DNA of 64,000 bases from NCBI RefSeq assembly GCF_022201045.2, contig NC_068564.1:62001-126000 (forward strand), read 5' to 3'. Positions 60,892 through 64,000 of this stretch are shown here, one piece after another. This stretch comes from Citrus sinensis (taxonomy: Eukaryota; Streptophyta; Magnoliopsida; Sapindales; Rutaceae). The notes beneath the pieces were generated by a model. The model did not search any database. It was not told where the DNA came from and worked only from the letters and a program-made list of their open reading frames with translations. The translations under genes and the position numbers were made by a program. How positions within the stretch are numbered: position 1 is the first letter of the stretch; each line of letters begins with the position of its first letter.

Positions 60892-63122
60892 ATGATGTTA
60901 AAGGGGAGGAGGCCTATATTCCTGGTCTTGGTGATTTTATTTTCCAATATAATTCATTTTTCAAGCATGGTGATGGTTGTGGCAGTAAGGATGGAGTTGA
61001 TTCACCGGCATTCACCTAAGCTCAATAATATGCCTATGATGAGTGAAGTTGAGCGGATGAAAGAGCTTCTCCACAATGATATTATTCGTCAAAACAAACG
61101 CCGGGGGCGGCGACTAAGACAAACTAATAATAATAATAATAATGGTGCGAGTGGTAGTGCGATTGAAATGCCATTGCAGGCGGGCAGAGATTACGGAACA
61201 GGGATGTACTTCGTGGAGATTAAAGTTGGAACTCCATCACAAAAGCTTAGGTTGATTGTGGATACGGGAAGTGAGTTCAGTTGGATTAGTTGCAGATACC
61301 ATTGTGGTCCTAGTTGTACCAAGAAAGGGACAATAGCCGGCAGTCGAAGACGGGTGTTTAAGGCTGATCTTTCCTCTTCATTCAAAACAATCCCTTGTTC
61401 TTCTGATATGTGCAAGTCTGAGTTCGCAAGACTCTTCTCTCTCACTTTTTGCCCCACTCCCACGAGCCCCTGTGCCTATGATTACAGGTTTGTCTGTATG
61501 CATCTAGTTTTCTCTTTAGTTTGATTCCAAGAAGAAAAGGATCCAATGTGTTTTGTCTGAGTAGCAGGTAGGCGGAGTTAATTAATTAAGTCATTAATTA
61601 AAGCGAACTCATAATAATATCACGAGTTGAGTAGAAATATGTATGATTTGTAGGTATGAATTGGTGTCGATTAAATGAGCTTGAGCCCTCCTGTGTCCTG
61701 TCTCCTCTCCTCTGTCAATGCAAATTACTATCTAGTGCACAGTACAAGTAGTATCTGGCTGAATCTCGAGTAAAAAATATAAAGTTAAGAGAGAACTGTT
61801 ATGTACTGTTCCAGATAGAACAGAGGAGTTAGTTGGGGCCATTGTATTGTTACGTTGTCATCAAGTGGACTGGCGTGGCCCCTTGTGATAACATAACTAC
61901 TTTAATTATCACTTGTCGCACATGAATGAGAGGAGACATGATTTTATCAATTGTTTCTTTCTCTGTGAATCCTCAGCCTCAATTGTAGTTTTGCCTTTAG
62001 ATGAGCTGGAATAATTAAGATCATCCGATCGAAACCTGCTGCTAGGTCTCAGCCATAGATAGATGCCAATGCTGCTGCTGCTTCTGCTTAAGGAACCCCA
62101 TACACATATTGCTTTGCTCTTCATTAATTAAAAGATTTAAATGCTGGTTATGTTAGTAGGTAAAGCTTCACATGACCCACAATTTTTTCTTCTCTTTCTT
62201 CTTATTGCTGTTGTTGTATGTGACTGCAACATTAATGCATGCGTGCCCCATCTAACAATAGGGAAAAAAAATGCGTAATGTTTGAAAATACTGTAAATGA
62301 AACAGGTACGCAGACGGGTCAGCTGCAAAAGGCATATTCGGGAAAGAGAGAGTAACTATAGGCCTTGAAAATGGTGGGAAGACAAGAATAGAAGAAGTGG
62401 TGATGGGGTGCAGTGACACAATCCAGGGCCAGATCTTTGCAGAAGCTGATGGAGTACTGGGATTATCCTATGACAAGTACTCTTTTGCTCAAAAAGTCAC
62501 TAACGGTAGTACTTTCGCAAGAGGCAAGTTCGCTTATTGTCTTGTTGATCACTTAAGCCACAAGAATGTCTCAAATTATCTCATATTCGGTGAAGAATCA
62601 AAGCGAATGCGAATGCGAATGCGATACACCTTGCTTGGTTTGATCGGCCCAGATTATGGAGTAAGTGTAAAAGGCATCTCCATTGGCGGCGTAATGTTAA
62701 ATATCCCAAGTCAAGTTTGGGATTTCAACAGAGGAGGTGGCACTGCTTTTGATTCAGGCACAACTCTCACCTTTCTAGCGGAGCCGGCATACAAGCCTGT
62801 CGTGGCTGCACTGGAAATGTCCTTGTCTAGATATCAAAGATTGAAGAGAGATGCACCGTTTGAGTACTGCTTCAATTCCACGGGATTTGATGAATCCTCT
62901 GTGCCCAAGTTGGTTTTCCATTTCGCTGATGGGGCTAGATTTGAGCCACACACAAAGAGTTACATCATTCGTGTTGCTCATGGAATTAGGTGTCTTGGAT
63001 TTGTCTCGGCCACTTGGCCTGGTGCCTCTGCTATCGGCAACATTATGCAACAGAATTATTTCTGGGAATTCGACCTTCTCAAGGATAGATTGGGGTTTGC
63101 TCCCTCCACTTGTGCCACCTGA
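60892..63122 (+). CDS. NANA: Aspartic protease, nepenthesin-like, NANA type
   Basis: Two exons (60892-61487, 62306-63122) join in frame to 470 residues. The start is the ATG at 60892 (a second ATG follows directly); an upstream in-frame GTG is not used. A hydrophobic N-terminal segment (about residues 8-32, IFLVLVILFSNIIHFSSM) is a signal or targeting sequence, followed by a basic propeptide-like stretch. Active-site motifs are DTGSEF (Asp124) and DSGTTL (Asp348). Many Cys (for example CRYHCGPSC, CSSDMC, CAYDY) form the nepenthesin-type insert. YADGSAAKGIFGKE and the close RLGFAPSTC are family marks. The Arabidopsis relative At3g12700 (NANA) is a chloroplast aspartic protease affecting carbohydrate metabolism; its position after the AGC kinase matches here. 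The single 818-base intron is empty. Confidence 0.93.
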
Positions 63123-64000
63123 TCGATCGATTTTATTCAGATGAATAAACTTGCTCTACTGTTATTATTCTTTCTAATCTTCATATTTATAAATATCTTT
63201 TTTTTTTGGGTTAACACCACATTCTCATAATTAAATTGAAATGTTAGTGAACAATTATGAACATCATGTGATTTTGTAATCAACCTGCCTATTGTGAACC
63301 CATGTACGGCATCTTCGGATAAGCTTAAATTTAGGCAAAATGTGTCAAATTTAAGAATGTAATATGACATCTTGTAGTAGACAAAACTTGTTGCTATGCT
63401 ACTATTTTCACAGAATTTGATAGCTAGAGCTCGAAAGATTGTTTGAAATATTATTGCCTTCTTTTTTAAGGAAACTTATCAAATTTTAATCGTACTAAGC
63501 AGTTAATTTGAAGTCTTTTTTTTATTCATTAGTTTGAAGTTTTTTTCTTCCTTCTTTTTTGTTTATTTTTTTTTTCATTTTTAGGATTTAAGAGGGAAAA
63601 TCCATAATTTCATATTATCAGTCAATGTGTTTTTTTTTTTTTTATGAACTTGAGTTTTTGTAAATTTTTTTTTTAATTAAATCATCTAGTATTCGAAGAC
63701 TACATTGAGTCCCGACTAATTCAAATTCGATATGGATAAGACTACTAAGGCGGCAGAACTTTTCCAACACTTATTTAATGTAGTTATCTTTTCAAATCTC
63801 GAATTGAGAATTTTAATTAAGATAAAATAATCTCTTATCTACGTGCTTGTTGGTTTATGAATCATGTTTATCTTCTCGCTTTCACTTCTATCATAATTAT
63901 ATACATATATTTGGTTGATAATTGACAATTGAAAAGATGGGATGAATCTTCAATAAACAACTTTAATTGGGTTGATAAGTTTATATATGATTATGAATGC
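63123..64000. other. 3' flank of the protease gene, AT-rich to the window edge
   Basis: It probably contains the protease 3' untranslated region near 63123-63300. The rest is AT-rich with T runs. No gene is supported. Confidence 0.45.

Noticed and set aside
1-64000. tRNA, rRNA or microRNA genes
   Set aside because: I saw no tRNA-like box A/box B pairs, rRNA sequence or convincing microRNA precursor by eye. A tRNAscan-SE or Infernal run would be decisive and I could not do it.

Overview
This 64 kb window is nuclear DNA from a flowering plant, most likely a core eudicot. The coding genes are split by many short AT/U-rich introns with GT-AG borders. Intergenic DNA is very AT-rich and carries small inverted-repeat elements. 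The encoded proteins are plant types: a NAC factor, an AGC-VIII kinase with DFD, a nepenthesin-like aspartic protease and a seed maturation protein. The gene content and order recall part of Arabidopsis chromosome 3 (CTP synthase, HUA1, haloperoxidase-related protein, AGC1.5-type kinase, NANA-type protease), with two genes inserted (ABCD2, NADP-ICDH) that are neighbours on Arabidopsis chromosome 1. The species cannot be fixed from the sequence alone. The gene models were spliced by hand so that every junction keeps frame and a GT-AG border.

Layout. 1-2.1 kb: three units of a ~361 bp tandem repeat abutting a decayed LINE 3' end and a small inverted-repeat element. 4.3-5.2 kb: a degenerate ~153 bp tandem repeat. 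6.8-8.2 kb (+): a SOMBRERO-like NAC gene. 9.2-11.7 kb: two hairpin MITEs and a possible small two-TM membrane protein. 12.5-17.5 kb (-): CTP synthase, 21 coding exons. 21.0-26.3 kb (-): ABCD2-type plastid half ABC transporter, 9 exons. 27.3-33.3 kb (-): HUA1-like six-finger CCCH protein, 12 exons. 33.8-37.9 kb: repeat-rich intergenic DNA. 38.4-39.6 kb (+): an unrecognised 299-aa gene. 41.1-44.1 kb (+): NADP-isocitrate dehydrogenase ending in AKL, 15 exons. 46.8-49.3 kb (+): acid phosphatase/vanadium haloperoxidase-related protein. 49.9-50.2 kb (+): PM41-like seed maturation protein. 50.4-52.6 kb (-): nitrobindin-like protein. 55.2-58.1 kb (+): AGC1.5/1.7-type kinase. 60.9-63.1 kb (+): NANA-like aspartic protease.

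The genes are independent nuclear genes, not an operon or a cluster for one pathway. Several products probably act in organelles: the ABCD2 transporter, the haloperoxidase-like protein and the protease in plastids, and the ICDH perhaps in peroxisomes. I found no convincing undescribed multi-gene system. The most open items are the unrecognised gene at 38.4 kb, the possible two-TM gene at 10.4 kb, the repeated intron placement in the HUA1 zinc fingers and the PTS1-like end of the ICDH.
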